From assembly GCA_006503475.1 (NCBI GenBank), contig RSEH01000066.1, forward strand, positions 1 through 64,000: a stretch of 64,000 nucleotides of DNA. Direction: 5' to 3'. Under the pieces are notes generated by a model. That model worked only from the letters and a program-made list of their open reading frames with translations. It was not told the origin of the DNA and ran no database searches. Positions 47,227 to 60,300 of the stretch are shown one piece after another. The translations under genes were made by a program, and so were the position numbers. Position 1 is the first letter of the stretch; every line of letters starts with the position of its first letter. The DNA is from Stentor roeselii (Eukaryota > Ciliophora > Heterotrichea > Heterotrichida > Stentoridae).

Positions 47227-49368
47227 TTATCTGAACTTCTTCACCTTATTATCAGCAGGTTCTACCTTTCGAGCAAGCAAAGCAAGAATTTTTTCCAAGT
47301 CTTGCTGATTAGGACTTTCAATCAAAGCATTGTAAGTCTCTTGAATGTTCTCTAAAGGACTGCTGATGACTTTAAGTAATGACTCCGGCTTCTGAAACAT
47401 TCGATTGACAATCATGGTAAAAGTCGAACTTGCCTTGTTTAAATTCAGAAGTTTTGTCTTCAGTTCAAAGCAGTCAAGTTGCATCTGTTGTGCCCCGAAT
47501 TCTCCAATTTTTTTGCATTTGTAAACGTTTCCTACAAATTTACTGCTTATCATCCTTTATAAGGAATACTCTGCTAGTTTGTTGAAAAAGTTGAGAAGGT
47601 AGTCTTCGTTTAAAACACTTTGGATGTTTTTGCAGAATTTTACTAGAATTTCAGAGATTTTCATTATGTAGTCGCTTTTGTCACCTACCGCTTCCAGGTT
47701 CCAGTCGAGCTTTGTCATGTTTGAGAAGTGAGGGTCGATTTTTAGCTCGAATACTTGTAAGAGGGTTTGAACTCCTTTTACTGCTAGTCTAAATAGGGAG
47801 TACTCAGCGAATAGACCTTTTTCTTTGTAGCATTCGATGTCGTAAAGGGTCTCAAGTTTGGCTCGAATCGTTGTCTCCATCTCACAAATAGTACTTCTGC
47901 AATACTCAGCAGTATTAATAACAAAAGCAATCGAAATTTCTTCCCCATCCAAAACTTTGCCAAGTCTCTCATTTTTCGGTAGTCTTAAAGCGATTTTTTC
48001 ATTATAAACCGCCAAAACCACAAGAAACTTCTGAGAAAGGTCAGCCAAGATTTTTCCAGTATTAAAACTCGAGCAAGTATCAAACTTATTCTTAATCTCC
48101 GTGAAGAGAGTGATACTCGAAGGATAAATTTTCGTTTCATCCGCAACATCATCAGCCATTTCCTTTTCCAGACTTTTTTTCAAGTTATCTTCTTCCGAGT
48201 CGACATACTTGATCATATAATTTTCAAACACCTGACTGATAATTCCATTAAAATTAGGAATTGGTGTATTTTTAACAGTATCTTGCATATAAACCACGTC
48301 TTCATATCCCCCAAGCGACTCTCCAAGTTGCAAACTAACAGCTTTACTAGCAAGTATATGATGAGCATTAAACTTTTTACTGATTTCCTGTTCAAGTTGC
48401 AAAGTTTTCTTAAGTGCAGAGACCATCAAAGAGCTTTCAACATGATGTTTTTCCAGCTGGTCATTCACATGTTTTTGAGTCTTGTCACAGAATTCTTTAG
48501 CGATCAAAGCAGGGACTTGCCAAGCATCAGGGAAGATATTTTGGTAGTTTTGGGTGTATTCCCGAAAGCACCTTTTAAGCCAAGCGTAACGCCTGTCCAT
48601 GAACTCAAGTCCTGAATGCATCTGCCCGAACATAAACACCTCATCATACGACTTCAAAAAAGAAGGAGTCAACTCGTTGATGATCTCCATTCTCAACTCC
48701 AGTCCGAGTTCATCAACGACTCTGCAGGCTTCAGCTAAAAGTTCAGGAGGCGCGTTTTTGATATCTCTGAAGTCTTCCATCAGCTGAAGTCTGAGATCTT
48801 TCACGATGTTTTCACGTTTTTTTCTTAAGTCAAAAACCATTTTCGACGTCTTTAAATCTGAAAACTGAAGCAATAAGTCTGTACTCGCGTTTAGAAGAGC
48901 GGCGACTTTTCGGTAGTCTCTTGAAGATGAACTTTCTTGAAGCTGGTCAATCGCATGTGAAAGCATTGCAAGGCGCTTTAAGGAAGTTATTGTTTTTGTT
49001 AGGTTTTTTTTTGCTGTGTCGAGACTTCTGATGTCTTTACAGATTTCTTCGACCATGTATTCAGAGGTCTCTGCTTTTTCTCGCATTAGATTCACTCGTG
49101 ACTGAAGCTCTTGAATCGCTGAGTAGGATGATTTCAGCTGGTTTTGAGTCTTTTCTCCTAGTTTTGCTTGTGACTTCACAATTTCGCTTAGTTCTTTAGA
49201 TACTCGGTCACTGTCTTGCTGGAGTTCTTGCTTTTTTGACTCGATGTGCATCAAGGACTGCTCGGTTGGAAATAAAGAGTTGATGTAGGAAACTGGGTCG
49301 AAGTTTAAAGAGTCGAGAGGGTCGTTGCTTGGGAAGAGTTCTTGTAAGGCTTTTTCAAGATGTGACAT
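47227..49368 (-). CDS. VPS53: VPS53, GARP/EARP tethering-complex subunit
   Basis: Exons 49368-47570 and 47554-47227 give 708 aa. The N terminus FDPVSYINSLFPTEQSL is the Vps53 signature, followed by a long coiled-coil region (about 45-145) and helical rods. The second exon holds the conserved C-terminal GAQQMQLDCFELKT segment, which a plain frame would report as a separate 108-aa ORF. GARP tethers endosome-derived vesicles at the trans-Golgi; with ARF1 in this window it belongs to the same traffic step, though not linked. The length is near that of fungal Vps53. Confidence 0.92.
47555..47569 (-). other. 15-nt intron in VPS53 with AAG acceptor
   Basis: GTATTCCTTATAAAG, A at position 10, phase 2. 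Ends in AAG, not the usual TAG or CAG. Joins LAE to MISSKFVGNVY in frame. Confidence 0.85.
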
Positions 49369-49623
49369 TTTGTATTTAGAATTTTTTTGGATTTTTGGGG
49401 ATTTTAGAGAATTGGTTTTTATGAATTTTTTTAGGAATTTGCGTAGGAATTGTTTTTTTTGGAGAATAGTTGAAATAATTGAGATTTGTGAAAATTTGAT
49501 TTATTAATTTGGGGATTTTTTATAGTTTTGATGATGTTTTATTTTTTTCTTTGATTTTTGGATGTTTTAGAATTTTTAGGATTTGATTAGGAAGAGTTTT
49601 ATTGTAGTCAACAGTTATATAAT

Positions 49624-49884
49624 ATGGCAGAAAAGATCGAGATATGCGAAATGCCAGACGACATGAAAGATGAAGCTATTCGTGAAGCAAGTAATGCTGC
49701 TGAAGCTGCTCATAGTGAAAAAGACATTTCTAAGGCTATTAAGAAGTACTTTGACAATAAATATCAACCCTGCTGGAATTGCGTTGTAGGCAAAAGCTTC
49801 AGCGGTCATGTCTCTTACCAAGCAAAACATTTTATTTTTTTCTATGTAAAGCAAATTGCAGTGCTTCTTTACAAGATGGGATAG
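49624..49884 (+). CDS. DYNLL1: dynein light chain LC8
   Basis: 86 aa, full-length. Core DEAIREASNAAE, KYFDNKYQPCWNCVVGKSF and AKHFIFFYVKQIAVLLYK match LC8, including the His that sits in the dimer interface. It dimerises and binds short linear motifs in dynein intermediate chains, radial spokes and many other proteins. The ATG follows TATATAAT. Divergent from VPS53 over 255 nt that is G/T-rich. No intron. Confidence 0.97.
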   Translation: MAEKIEICEMPDDMKDEAIREASNAAEAAHSEKDISKAIKKYFDNKYQPCWNCVVGKSFSGHVSYQAKHFIFFYVKQIAVLLYKMG

Positions 49885-50819
49885 ATAGTTAAAAGTTTAG
49901 CATTTCCTATTAGTTCATTAAGATTTGTTTGATTTGATCATTTTAGTTTATCTTATATTTTTACTGTAGTTCTTTGGAGCTAGTCTATGCTTGGCAAGTA
50001 CTTCTGGTGATTCTTTTTGGAATTTTGTATTAGTTAAAATGCGCCTTTTTTGCATTTTTGGGAATATCATAATTTTAAGTTTGCATCTTTGGAAATTCTG
50101 ATTCTTTCAGTCAGATTCTCAATGAAAAGAATTCATTTGTTTATACTGATCTTTGTAGAAGGAAGGATTATCGGCTGATTTTTATATTGAAGAAATTTTA
50201 TAGGTATTGAAAGGCACTTGTTGATATTTACATTCAAAAGTAATTTAATTAGTTCAGAAAATGATTTATTTAATTTATAGTAATTTAGTAAAAATTCAAA
50301 AAGTTATCAATATCTAATAGATGAGGAATTTATAATGCATGTATTTTGGCTTGCAGGTATTGTTTAGAATTAACAGTAAAATATTGTTCTTATCATAAAA
50401 TATCCAAGAATGAGATACTTTGATTAACTTATCTATATTTGGAAAAAATAAAGCATATTTATATTATCAAACTGAATGATATAAAATAAACTTGAGATTT
50501 GATCTTAATCAATTTTCACTTTATTTAATTGAATAAAGAATTTTAAGATGATAGTCATTCTTTTGGCATTAATTGAGGTTTGAATGGATTATTTCATTTC
50601 TCGAGGTACGCAAAAAGGGAGTTTCTAACTTAATGAAAAAAATACATGGAATCAATCAAAATAATAGTTTTATCAAACTTGTAATAACACAATAATATGA
50701 AAAAACTGATAATGCCGATTCTCCCACGACTATAATTTAAATATAACCCATGAGTGATCCAACTCCAAAATTCAAATAAACCCTTCCCCGTAATAAAATC
50801 CAAATAATCCAAAATAAAT
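49885..50819. other. AT-rich gap between tandem genes
   Basis: 935 nt. To about 50600 it is AT-rich without strand skew, like the gap at 38722-40329; the last 200 nt become A/C-rich before the next plus-strand gene. No coding frame or RNA gene recognised. Confidence 0.5.
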
Positions 50820-52826
50820 ATGAGAAGATTACAAACTAAGTCTCTATTTAAACCCCCAGAGTTCATAGAAAACGACAACCGTATTTCCAAGAAGTCTGAC
50901 TTTGACTTCATAAAGAAAGTTGGCGACGGATCTTACAGTAATGTATGGAGAGTAAAGCACAAAAAATCAGAAAAAACCTTCGCAATAAAGCAAGTTCAAA
51001 AGTCCAAAGTAAAGCCAATCCTTTCCCAATTTTTCCGTGAAGTTGAACTCTTATACAAAATTTCCCATCCTCATATAATAAAGCTTTATTCTCACTTCGA
51101 AGATGACCGAAACTACTACTTAATCATGGAACTGATGGAAGGAGGTACTTTATTCCACAAGTTATACAGAGAAAGATCATTTTCAGAGAGTGTAGCAGCT
51201 CAGTTCTTAAGAGAACTTGTCTTAGCGATTGAGTACCTTCATTCTTTTTCTCCACCCATAGTGCACCGGGACTTAAAACCAGAAAATATAATGCTTGACC
51301 ATGAGCAGCGAGTGAAACTTATTGACTTTGGAAGTGCGAATTATATTGAACCTGATTCTCTTCGCAAGACTTATTGTGGGACGTCGGAATATATGTCACC
51401 TGAGATGCTGCTTAAAAAAGGACATGATTTGGGAATTGATATCTGGTGTCTTGGAGTACTTCTCTATGAAATGATTGTCGGTCAACCTCCTTTCAAGTCA
51501 CCTGATAAGAACTCTTTATTTAAACTTATTATTGAAGGAAATTTCCAGTTTCCTTTAAAGACTCCAGTTTTGGCGAAGGACTTGATTTGTAGAATGCTGG
51601 AAAAGGACTTGGGACTAAGGTTTAATATCTTGATGGTCAAGTCTTCCAGTTGGCTTCAAAGTGTTCCTCCGATAAGAAAAACTATTCAAAACTTGTCAGT
51701 GAAAGTTCCTTTCGACTGTAAAATAGAGTTTAACACCCAAACCACTAACTCGAGTGACAGCGGAGAAGAGATGGACTCTGATATCTTTAAAAAAACTTCA
51801 GGAGAACTCGGGAAAATCAGGCAAATTTTAATTGATGAAAAAAATATTGGAATGAAGATAAAAAAAAAAATTTCTGAGATTTCCAAGGAATTAAGTGAAA
51901 AATACGAAAAAATCACTCAACTTGAAGAGCTCGTTTTCAACAAAAATCGCGAAATAAAAAAAATTTACTTTAAGGGGAACTTGCTGCATTCTAATATATT
52001 TGATTTGAACTTGGAAATTGAAAGACTTCAAATAAATGATTTTCAAGAAGGGCTTGATAAAAAAAACTATCAAGACAAAAATTTGTTGGAACTAGAAAAA
52101 AAATGTAAAGTTAAGAAAAATTATTTAGAAACTTTAAGGAAAGAAGTGAATAAAGGGTCAATTAATTATGTAAATCTTGAAAAACAGCTGCAGTTTCTTC
52201 AAAATGCATTAAAAAGTCTGCAGATTAATGCTTTGAGTGTTTTTTCTGGGAATAAGTCGAGTGAAGAAGGACTAAAACTGCAAATCAACAACTTGAAGTC
52301 GAAAATCAATGAAAGTCCTCCTGTGCATCTGGAGTTAAACTCGTATCAATTAGGTGTTGCTCAAGAAATAATAGAAATGATCAAAAGTCAAGTGAATTCT
52401 AATGATGGAATCATAAAAAACATTGAAAATTGCATGGACCGGGTTGAAGAAAAGACTCAAGAAACTGAAAAAATGATTGAAGATCTTAATTCTTTGTTTC
52501 ATGTAAAAAAATCAAATTTAATGACAAAATTTTACTTGAATAAATCGAAAATTTTGCATGTTCAGTTATTTGAAAAGTTCAGAAAAATTCAAAATCCTGT
52601 TAAACAAATTGCGGAATTGCAGAAAAAAATTTTGGGTTTTCAAAATCAATTTCAGATTGTTGAACAACAGGATATTTCTCAAGCTGAATTAAGAGTTAAG
52701 GTAGTTTTTAAGTAGATCCTGAGAAATTCAATTGATCGACTTGGAATCATGATTGGAAAAAAAATTGTTTGGAGAAAAAACTCGAAAGAGTGTATTGCGA
52801 GTGATGAAAATGTTAGTTCAATGTAA
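50820..52826 (+). CDS. Aurora-like kinase with long coiled-coil tail
   Basis: Exons 50820-52700 and 52716-52826 give 663 aa. The kinase domain (about 27-280) has VGDGSYSNV, AIKQV, HRDLKPENIML, DFGSA and SPEML, nearest to Aurora/PLK4-type sequences with PPF in the C-lobe; the exact subfamily is unclear. Residues 315-600 are heptad-rich coiled coil. The last 36 residues (ILRNSIDRLGIM...) come from a second exon; the unspliced frame stops 4 codons after the donor. Coiled-coil kinases of this kind often sit at basal bodies or centrosomes, which is inference here. Confidence 0.85.
52701..52715 (+). other. 15-nt intron in Aurora-like kinase gene
   Basis: GTAGTTTTTAAGTAG, A at position 10, phase 0. 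The TAG at its end doubles as the stop of the unspliced frame. Removal adds 36 residues before TAA at 52824-52826. Confidence 0.8.
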
Positions 52827-52910
52827 AATCATTTATAATTTAAGTGAATATCAAACCTTAAACCCTGTAAAATATCAATCAAAAACCTCTCCCTTATTTA
52901 ATAATCCTAA

Positions 52911-53891
52911 TCACCTCAACTTCTGCGGTTTCTCCTTCTGTTGAAAAATGACAGTATGAATTTTGCTACTTTCAATCAAATCCAAAACTTGAAACCTAAT
53001 CCTTGAAGAAAACTTAGCAGCTTGTTCTTGCAATCGATTAATCAAGTTATGAGCTAATTCTTTATACTTACTAGAAAAGGCTCCACTACAGACACTAAGC
53101 AAATAACAGACCCCTTCAGCAGCCTGTTCATTATTTTTTTCAATGAGTAAAGTGCAGCAAGAAATCAAAACCTTAGTGCTAAGAATCCTGGCATTCATAA
53201 GTTCTCCAATAAACCCTACCAGTCCAAGCATTTTCCTTTTACAATTATCAGTCGACTCCCAGTCATTCGACTCAAAAATGTTCTGACAAGCAAGCAAAAG
53301 ATCTTCTCGAAAGTAAGGAAACAAAGAAATAATTGCTTTTGAAAGCAAACAATAGGTTTCACTGTACTTATACTCCATGCAAGCTTTATTCAGTAAAAGA
53401 TTAGAAAAGACTTTTGATGATTCTTTATTGATCAATTCTGAGATTTTTGCACTTATCTGGTCTAGGTTTGTTGGAGTGAGTTTGTTGAGAAGGGATTTGA
53501 GACCTTTTGTGAGAGAGTCTAAGTCGCTTTTGATTGTTTTAGGAGCCAGACGCCAGTCAATCAGTTTGTTAGAGGCAAGGATCTGACGTTTGTGCAGGAC
53601 TCCTGAAGGTTCTTGCTCGGAGAGCTGGTGAGTCTTCAGCTGCATGATCTGGTCGATTGAGTACTTTTCCGCCTTCTGCTTCTTGATGTAGGTTTTTTTC
53701 TGCCCTGATGGCTTTCGGTATGGGTTTTGGTTTACACTCTTTCGGAGGAAGTTGCTGTCTGAACGGGTACGTTTTGGACAGAAATATCCTCCTTGGGAGT
53801 TCTTTTGGTAGTTTGAGTCCATTTTATTATTGGATTTGCTTACTTGGATCTTTGGATTTGATGTAAATCGGACTTGGTCTGGAATAGTCAT
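52911..53891 (-). CDS. MIF4G-domain (eIF4G-like) protein
   Basis: 326 aa. A basic, disordered N terminus (about 1-100) precedes a MIF4G HEAT domain: LNKLTPTNLDQISAKI, then helices with MEYKYSETYCLLSKAI and KRKMLGLVGFIGELMNARIL, as in eIF4G. No eIF4E-binding YxxxxL motif or C-terminal MA3/W2 domain is seen, so it is a short eIF4G-type factor, perhaps a cap-dependent initiation partner of eIF4A. The first ATG is at 53891; Met24 is an alternative start. A 14-nt GT...AG at the very end was not accepted as an intron. Confidence 0.75.
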   Translation of the reverse strand: MTIPDQVRFTSNPKIQVSKSNNKMDSNYQKNSQGGYFCPKRTRSDSNFLRKSVNQNPYRKPSGQKKTYIKKQKAEKYSIDQIMQLKTHQLSEQEPSGVLHKRQILASNKLIDWRLAPKTIKSDLDSLTKGLKSLLNKLTPTNLDQISAKISELINKESSKVFSNLLLNKACMEYKYSETYCLLSKAIISLFPYFREDLLLACQNIFESNDWESTDNCKRKMLGLVGFIGELMNARILSTKVLISCCTLLIEKNNEQAAEGVCYLLSVCSGAFSSKYKELAHNLINRLQEQAAKFSSRIRFQVLDLIESSKIHTVIFQQKEKPQKLR

Positions 53892-54315
53892 GGCGGCTTC
53901 AAGGACGTCGGGAAAATGATATGAAAGATTTTGTTCAAAAGAAGAAGAAACATAACTGGTTCTAAAGACTTTCTTTAGTCTTCACTCAGTGAATCGATGG
54001 TTGTGAAGGAAAGTTCATCGTTAGGTTCACCTTCATCACAGATGTTCTCTAAACCAACTGAAACCTTTACCTCTCCATACCCCATTCCCAGCATTCAACT
54101 TTTATTCTCATCCAATTTGAATATTCCATTCATTCAAATCCACTTAAAAGTTTCAATTATCTTTATAATCCAATGAAAACCCCTAACATCCTGCTAAAAT
54201 CCTCAAACCAACCCATCTAAAATCATCCTCTTAGCCTCTTCACCATTTCACTCAAATTAAACCCATCCTGACATCAAATCGAAATCATATAAATCAAGCA
54301 CCCTCCTATATAAAT
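53892..54315. other. divergent intergenic region, MIF4G / UBR4
   Basis: 424 nt. The first part is mixed; from about 54060 onward it is A/C-rich on the plus strand with CTATATAAAT directly before the UBR4 ATG. No gene seen. Confidence 0.5.
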
Positions 54316-57300
54316 ATGGAATCGTGCAGCAAAGAACTAACTCTGGCGATCAAGCTCACTAAGATTCTCTCAGTAAGTTCCAAACAGGGCAAAGAAAATG
54401 TGAATGCCAACCCAACGCGCGAATTCTTCCAAGAAGTGAAAGAGCATCTGGGCTCTGAAGTCCCAGCGCATATTCTGGTGAAGACGCTTTTTTTCTTGCA
54501 TCGGCTGACACAAAAAAGTTACACCCAGCTGCTGGTTACCGAGCAAGAGTATGCGATTTGGCTGGCCTTGCATGTTTTGCATAGAAATACCTGGTGTAAG
54601 GCACTTATTTTCAAGTCTGCTCAACTTGCTTTGAAAGTTATAACAAACCTGACGCTTTATCTACAACAGCAAGAACTCATCACTGAGGAAGAAAGAATGA
54701 GTTGGCAGAGATGTGAAAAGCTTTTGTCTTTTACTCTTTTGTTTATTCATAAAGGAGAAAGTTTTATTCCGATTGACTGTCCAAGTTTTTTAGAACAGGC
54801 TTTTCCGGCTTATTTCATTTCAGCGGTTCCTGAAGATTTTACTATGGCTTATATTGAGTCTTCTTTACCCAGTAGTCAGTTTAACTTATTTGATGAGTCT
54901 TTTGGAGCTGTTAAGATATTTTTAAACTATATACTGCAAGTACTTGGACAGACACCTTATCCTACTCAATTGGTTTCTACCTTGCTTGGCTTACTTGGGA
55001 CTTGTCCAAGGATTATAGAAACTGAACTCCTCATTTCAGTTGTTGACTCGTTTAAATCTTGGTTTTCTGTGACATCGGATTATGTCCATAGTGCGAAGTT
55101 GCTGATATTGCTAACAAGGCTAAACCCATCCCACTCCGCAATCCAAAAGCAAGTGTTCCAGATGTTAAGCACCCTTCTCGAACAAAACGAACAAAACATA
55201 AAAGAAAAAAACCAGTCATTAATCCCTCTCGATCTTCTAACTGACCTATGCACCGTAATCGTAGAGAGTCTCTCAGATATCTCAGAGTCTCCAAAGCAGC
55301 CTCAAAACGTGAATGTAGCAGGTTTCGGCAAAGAAAAATACGACGAAGAAGACATAACCACAGAAGAGTTCTGCTCCTTCAACCGAACAAGGACGAATTA
55401 CGAGATGCAGCACTGGTACTACTGCTATTCATGCAAACTTGTCGGAAATCGAGGAATGTGCAGCGTCTGTGCCCGGAAATGTCACAAAGGACATGAAGTT
55501 GTCTACTCTCGAAGGGCAAACTTCTTCTGTGATTGTGGAGCGAATCAGGGGAACAGCACATGCAAAAGCATGCCGAAAGGCGCTAGAAGGAAAAATATCT
55601 CTGCTCGCCTGCTTAATCGAGAAGATATTGAGTATGGCATGGGCGCCAGCCTTGAAATTAGGGACTTTCTTGATAAGGAGAATTATTTCAATGAAGGACC
55701 GAGAAGTTTGCTTATACCTTCCCAAGCTTTACCTGGAAGTATGCTGAATTTCGATGATTATTCTCCGGATCTTCATGATATGCCGGAGTTTTCTATTAGC
55801 TCACCTCATTTGGATATGCAAAGTGATGAGGATCCTAGTCGAAGTGAAGATAAGAAAGACTTTGATGAACTTGATGATGATGATGATGAAGAGGATAAAG
55901 AAGAGATTTTAATCGACATGGACATCGAGGAGAGCGAAAGCGAGTTAAAACCCAGTTCCAAAAGCAGCATCGAGGTAAAAAAAAGTAAAACAGAAGCCCA
56001 AGTCCATCCCCGTCAATTCACTCTAGACACCTTTCCAGCGATATTCGAGCTAGTTAAACGAACCCTCCTAGAGCTAGAACTCGAGCAAGAGCTAAAAGAA
56101 ATCCGTGAGCCCTGGACTCACCTGTTATCAAAAAAGCCAATAGAAAGTTCAAGAAACCTATCAAAGCATTTATGTAATTTTAAATCATTTTCCAGTCTCA
56201 AGTCAAGTTACAGCGAGCACAAAGAACTGAAGGACATCGCTTCAAGGTACCCCGGCTGTCGAAGCAGTTTGGCTTATTGTCCAGAGTTGAACTTGATTTT
56301 AATGGCTGAAGGAAACAAATTGATTTCTGTGGATTCGTCACTGTTTCACACGACCAGCACTGAAATTGATAGGTCAAACATTCAGTATCTATGCAAACAT
56401 GTTTTTTCTTTTCATATTTTGAGTGTTACTAAAAATCCTGATAATTCTAGACTGCTTGCTGTTGCTGGAGCCAATTCACTTTCTTGTATCTTGCTTTGTG
56501 GTAAGCAACATCGAGGGTATATTGAAAAAAAGATCACTATTAATGTTACTAATAATGAAAATTCCAGGAAAGTTATTACTAAGGTTAAGTGGGTTCCTAG
56601 GTCACAAACTATGATTGCGGTATGTACTAATGAAGATCTTAAAATCTTCGACCTTAGCAAAGATATACAGATACCGATTCAAGTTTTCAGAAGCTTGGAA
56701 AATGACCTGACTGATATGATAATAGACCATGAGATATTCTTGGTCTCGAGTTCAAAAGGGAGTCTATTCCGTGAATGTCTAAAAACCTACAACGAGACAC
56801 GTTACCTCCAAGAGACAGTTCAACTAAGTTCATACATCGAGAGCGGTTACAAAATATCATCAATGGAATGGTTAGACCTTCACCGCCTTCTCTTCCTAAA
56901 CCTAACCGGAAAAATCCTAATAATAAGACCAGACCATGGTCTCCGTAACATCCTAACCGAGATCTGCATCGACTTAGCATCAGACACGAACCTATCTTCC
57001 CAAATCTGCGGAATCTCAAACATAATCACCCTTCCATCAGACGATTCTTTAGTCTGCGTGGGAATTTCCCGAAAAGTATCAGCCTCTCCAGTTCTTTTAA
57101 AAATCGCAGAAAACAAAGTCGTGATCCATTCCTTAAAAAAGTCAGTTGGCTACGCCGACGGTATCTGTCTTTACACCCAAGGCAGTAAAAACATTCTACT
57201 CGTCCAAAACGACGACGGGTCTCTTGTGACTCACTCAATCTTCAAAGATGAAGACGTGGGTCTAACAAACATCGACTTAGAAGCAGTAAACTCATGGCTT

Positions 57301-60300
57301 CAACTATGTTACCTGCCGAAATCAGTAAAAATGTCAGTCACTTTCTTTGAAAAGTGCATCGCTTTGAACGGTATGCGAGTCTGGGGAGGTCCAGGTGTGA
57401 ATAAATACGAAGTCGTACTTTCAGGTGACCCGGTGCAGATCTTTGGAAGTAGCAAACTTGCAATAGAAAAACTGACTCACGATAGAAATAATGAAAACCC
57501 AGGACTCGTCAGTTCGATGTTGGCCGACCCGAAAACAGTGACCTTGACAGTGGCTCTCGAAGGAAACTCTTTCAACTCGCTGCTTTTGGCAGGGTTCAAG
57601 GTCTTCATGGAGGCTGGCTCCGGGTCTTACATTGAAATCCTCAACCGAAAGGTGAGTTCAGTCCTGGGGCAGAAGAGATGGTACGACATCCCCTTGACTG
57701 ACGTGGAAATCCTTAAAGTCTATTTGCAAAAACAAGTGACTATCAAAATCCACGCGCCAAACCCTGCAAGGTACCCGATTCGCTTGTTCAGCTTTGAAAT
57801 CTTTGCAATTAACCAGAGCGGGTATAGCCTTGAACAGAAACTTGGAGAACTTGCAAGGATTCAAAGCGGGTCTGCTAGTGTTCAGACTACTCCAGTGCTT
57901 TACAAGTATCAGAATTGGAAAAGTAGACTTTCTATGCTTGAAAATCAAAGTTGTAAAAGTCTTGTCGTGTTTTTAAATGCTCTTGCTTGCACGAATTTAC
58001 ATCTTTCTGATGAGTTGTTGGAAAATTTAGCAAGGGTCGCTTTGCAGGTTTTTTCTTCGAAGGTTAATGTGGGAATAGCTGCTCTTCGACAGGCTTTGAA
58101 GGCTTTGTTGGTTGCTTTGGAGTCGGGATTTGTTTATCTTGGGGCTAAGGCTTTGGTTATTTGTTGGTCGCTGGTGAATACTTCACTGCCCAGTGAGGAG
58201 TGTTGTAGAATCGCTTTGAAGACACTTTGTAGGTTGTTTGAAAGTGCTTCTAGCATGTTTGTGTATGTTATGCAATGTTACCCGAAAACCCTGCAAATCT
58301 TGAATGAGCACATGATGCCGAGTAACAAATTAAAAATGATTGAACAGTTTCTTACTTTAATTTTCGCAGTGACTGAATTACAAGTATGCAGCTATTCAAC
58401 TGATATTTTCCTTGACCTTCTCTGTAATGAGAATGTTTTCTTCAAAGAACAAGTGATTCAAAAGACGTTTAATATGCTGAAGAAGGTTCAAACATCGATG
58501 GCTTCTTCTCAAGTGAAAGGCTACCAAGCGGCAGACAACATCGTATCACAGCTGATCCAGATCTTTATAATAAAAGAAACCTCAGAAAAAAGCATCTTCT
58601 CTCAAAGCCTATTAAAATCACTTTTACAAGCCTTATGCAAGGACTGGTCAGGCGAGTTAAGCAAAGTAAACGGAATTCTCTCCTTATTGCACAAGTTAAT
58701 GCTCTTCCTCGAAAAGATCTTCTTAAGAGGAGAGTTAGAAGACCTCAGTTTTTTTTCCCTGATAACATCAGCCGTGCATCGCGAGATTCTGAAATCCGAC
58801 ACTTCAAGTCCCAGTCAAGGCCGGTTATTTTTCTTACAGTTCTGCAACCTGTTGATCTCCTACCACCGTCCAAAAGAAGAAAAATACTCAAAAATGCGAA
58901 AAATGCACAAAACAGTAGTTCTTGCCTTTCTCAACTGTTTCGATTCCGACATTTTAAACACTGTTCTGCAGAAACTTCAAATGCTTGTCTGGAAGTTCAA
59001 AAATGGCCAAGGCAGTCAATGGGCTGTTTATCATCATGAGTTCCTCGTTGAAGTCGCGGAAAGCAACTCGCTTTCACGACTGCCGGAACCGGAGGACCCT
59101 TTGTTGGCGAGCGAGTGGGAAGGAGTCATTGACTCTGAAGTCTTCGAGCAGCCGAATGACCAGTTTCTTGTTCAGAACTTGCTTGACTTCGCTTACAACC
59201 TCCTCACTGTTGTTGAAGGCGAAGACATGACAGAAGTCAGCTTCCTTGTCAATGACGAGTGGAAAGCCCTGCTCTTGGAGATCGTCTTGGAACCTTCCTT
59301 GCTCTTCGTCAAAGGCACAAGTGAAAGTCTCTTGGAATTACTCTGTGATGGACCTGGCGACTACCTCAGCACTTTAAATCAGGCAAAGGTCTTTTACCAC
59401 TTTTCAGTCATTCAGAAGGCCAGTGCTCGGAATAACTTCTTTAAAAACTTCAAATACAATGAAAGTCTTTTCCTGTTAAAAGAATTTAAAGCTATTCAAG
59501 ACTGTATCCGAAATTCTGAGAATAGCTGGAAAGGAATCAGCTATCACTTCACGAGAACTCATGAATTTATTCAAACTTTCATTAAAATCGCACTTAACCT
59601 GAATGACCAGGCGAGTGAAGAGTGTCTGAGCATTGTGAATAAAGTGCTTAGTGTTCAGGATCGCTCAGCTGAACTTGAATTTAGTGTCTCTGTGCTTTGG
59701 GAGCAGTTTTTAGAAGCTGTTGTTCCTAACCTCATGAGCAAATTGACTCTCACTGGAAACCCGGAGCTTTCTAAACAGTCTGCTGACCTGTTGAATAACT
59801 TAAGCAGCAAAGCTTCTGAAAAGGTTTGTCGGAAGATTGAAGAAATCATGCTTCATTACTTTGAAGCCCTGCCGAATCTTGGAAGTAATTCTTTTTATTT
59901 CATTATGAACTTCATGACTATTGCTGGAAACTCGGTTTATAATCAGGACTTGAAGGATAAGTTCAGTCGAGGGGTCATCAAAGGACTGGAAAACTCATGC
60001 AAACAACTTTCTAGCAATATTGATAATGAAACTTATGGAGAACTTCAGAAGTTGTTCTCGAAATACGGATTTCATTGGTTTTTACTTGAACGAGAACCTT
60101 GTTTAAAGTGCTTTGATACGAATTACACGAATTTAGAACAGGTCAAAATTAATGACCTGCAAAGTGAAATGAGATTTTCAGAAAACGCATATTTTGTCAG
60201 GTTTAAAAACCCTGTGAAAGTTTCAAGAATTTCTATAAAAATCAGTGAAATTCGAGGACAAAAGGCAGTTATTGGAGTTTCTCTTTACTTTTGTAATACA

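Noticed and set aside
52907-52920. 14-nt GT...AG at the end of the MIF4G gene, with A at position 10
   Set aside because: One base shorter than every supported intron and it would change only the last three residues; no conserved end to decide it.
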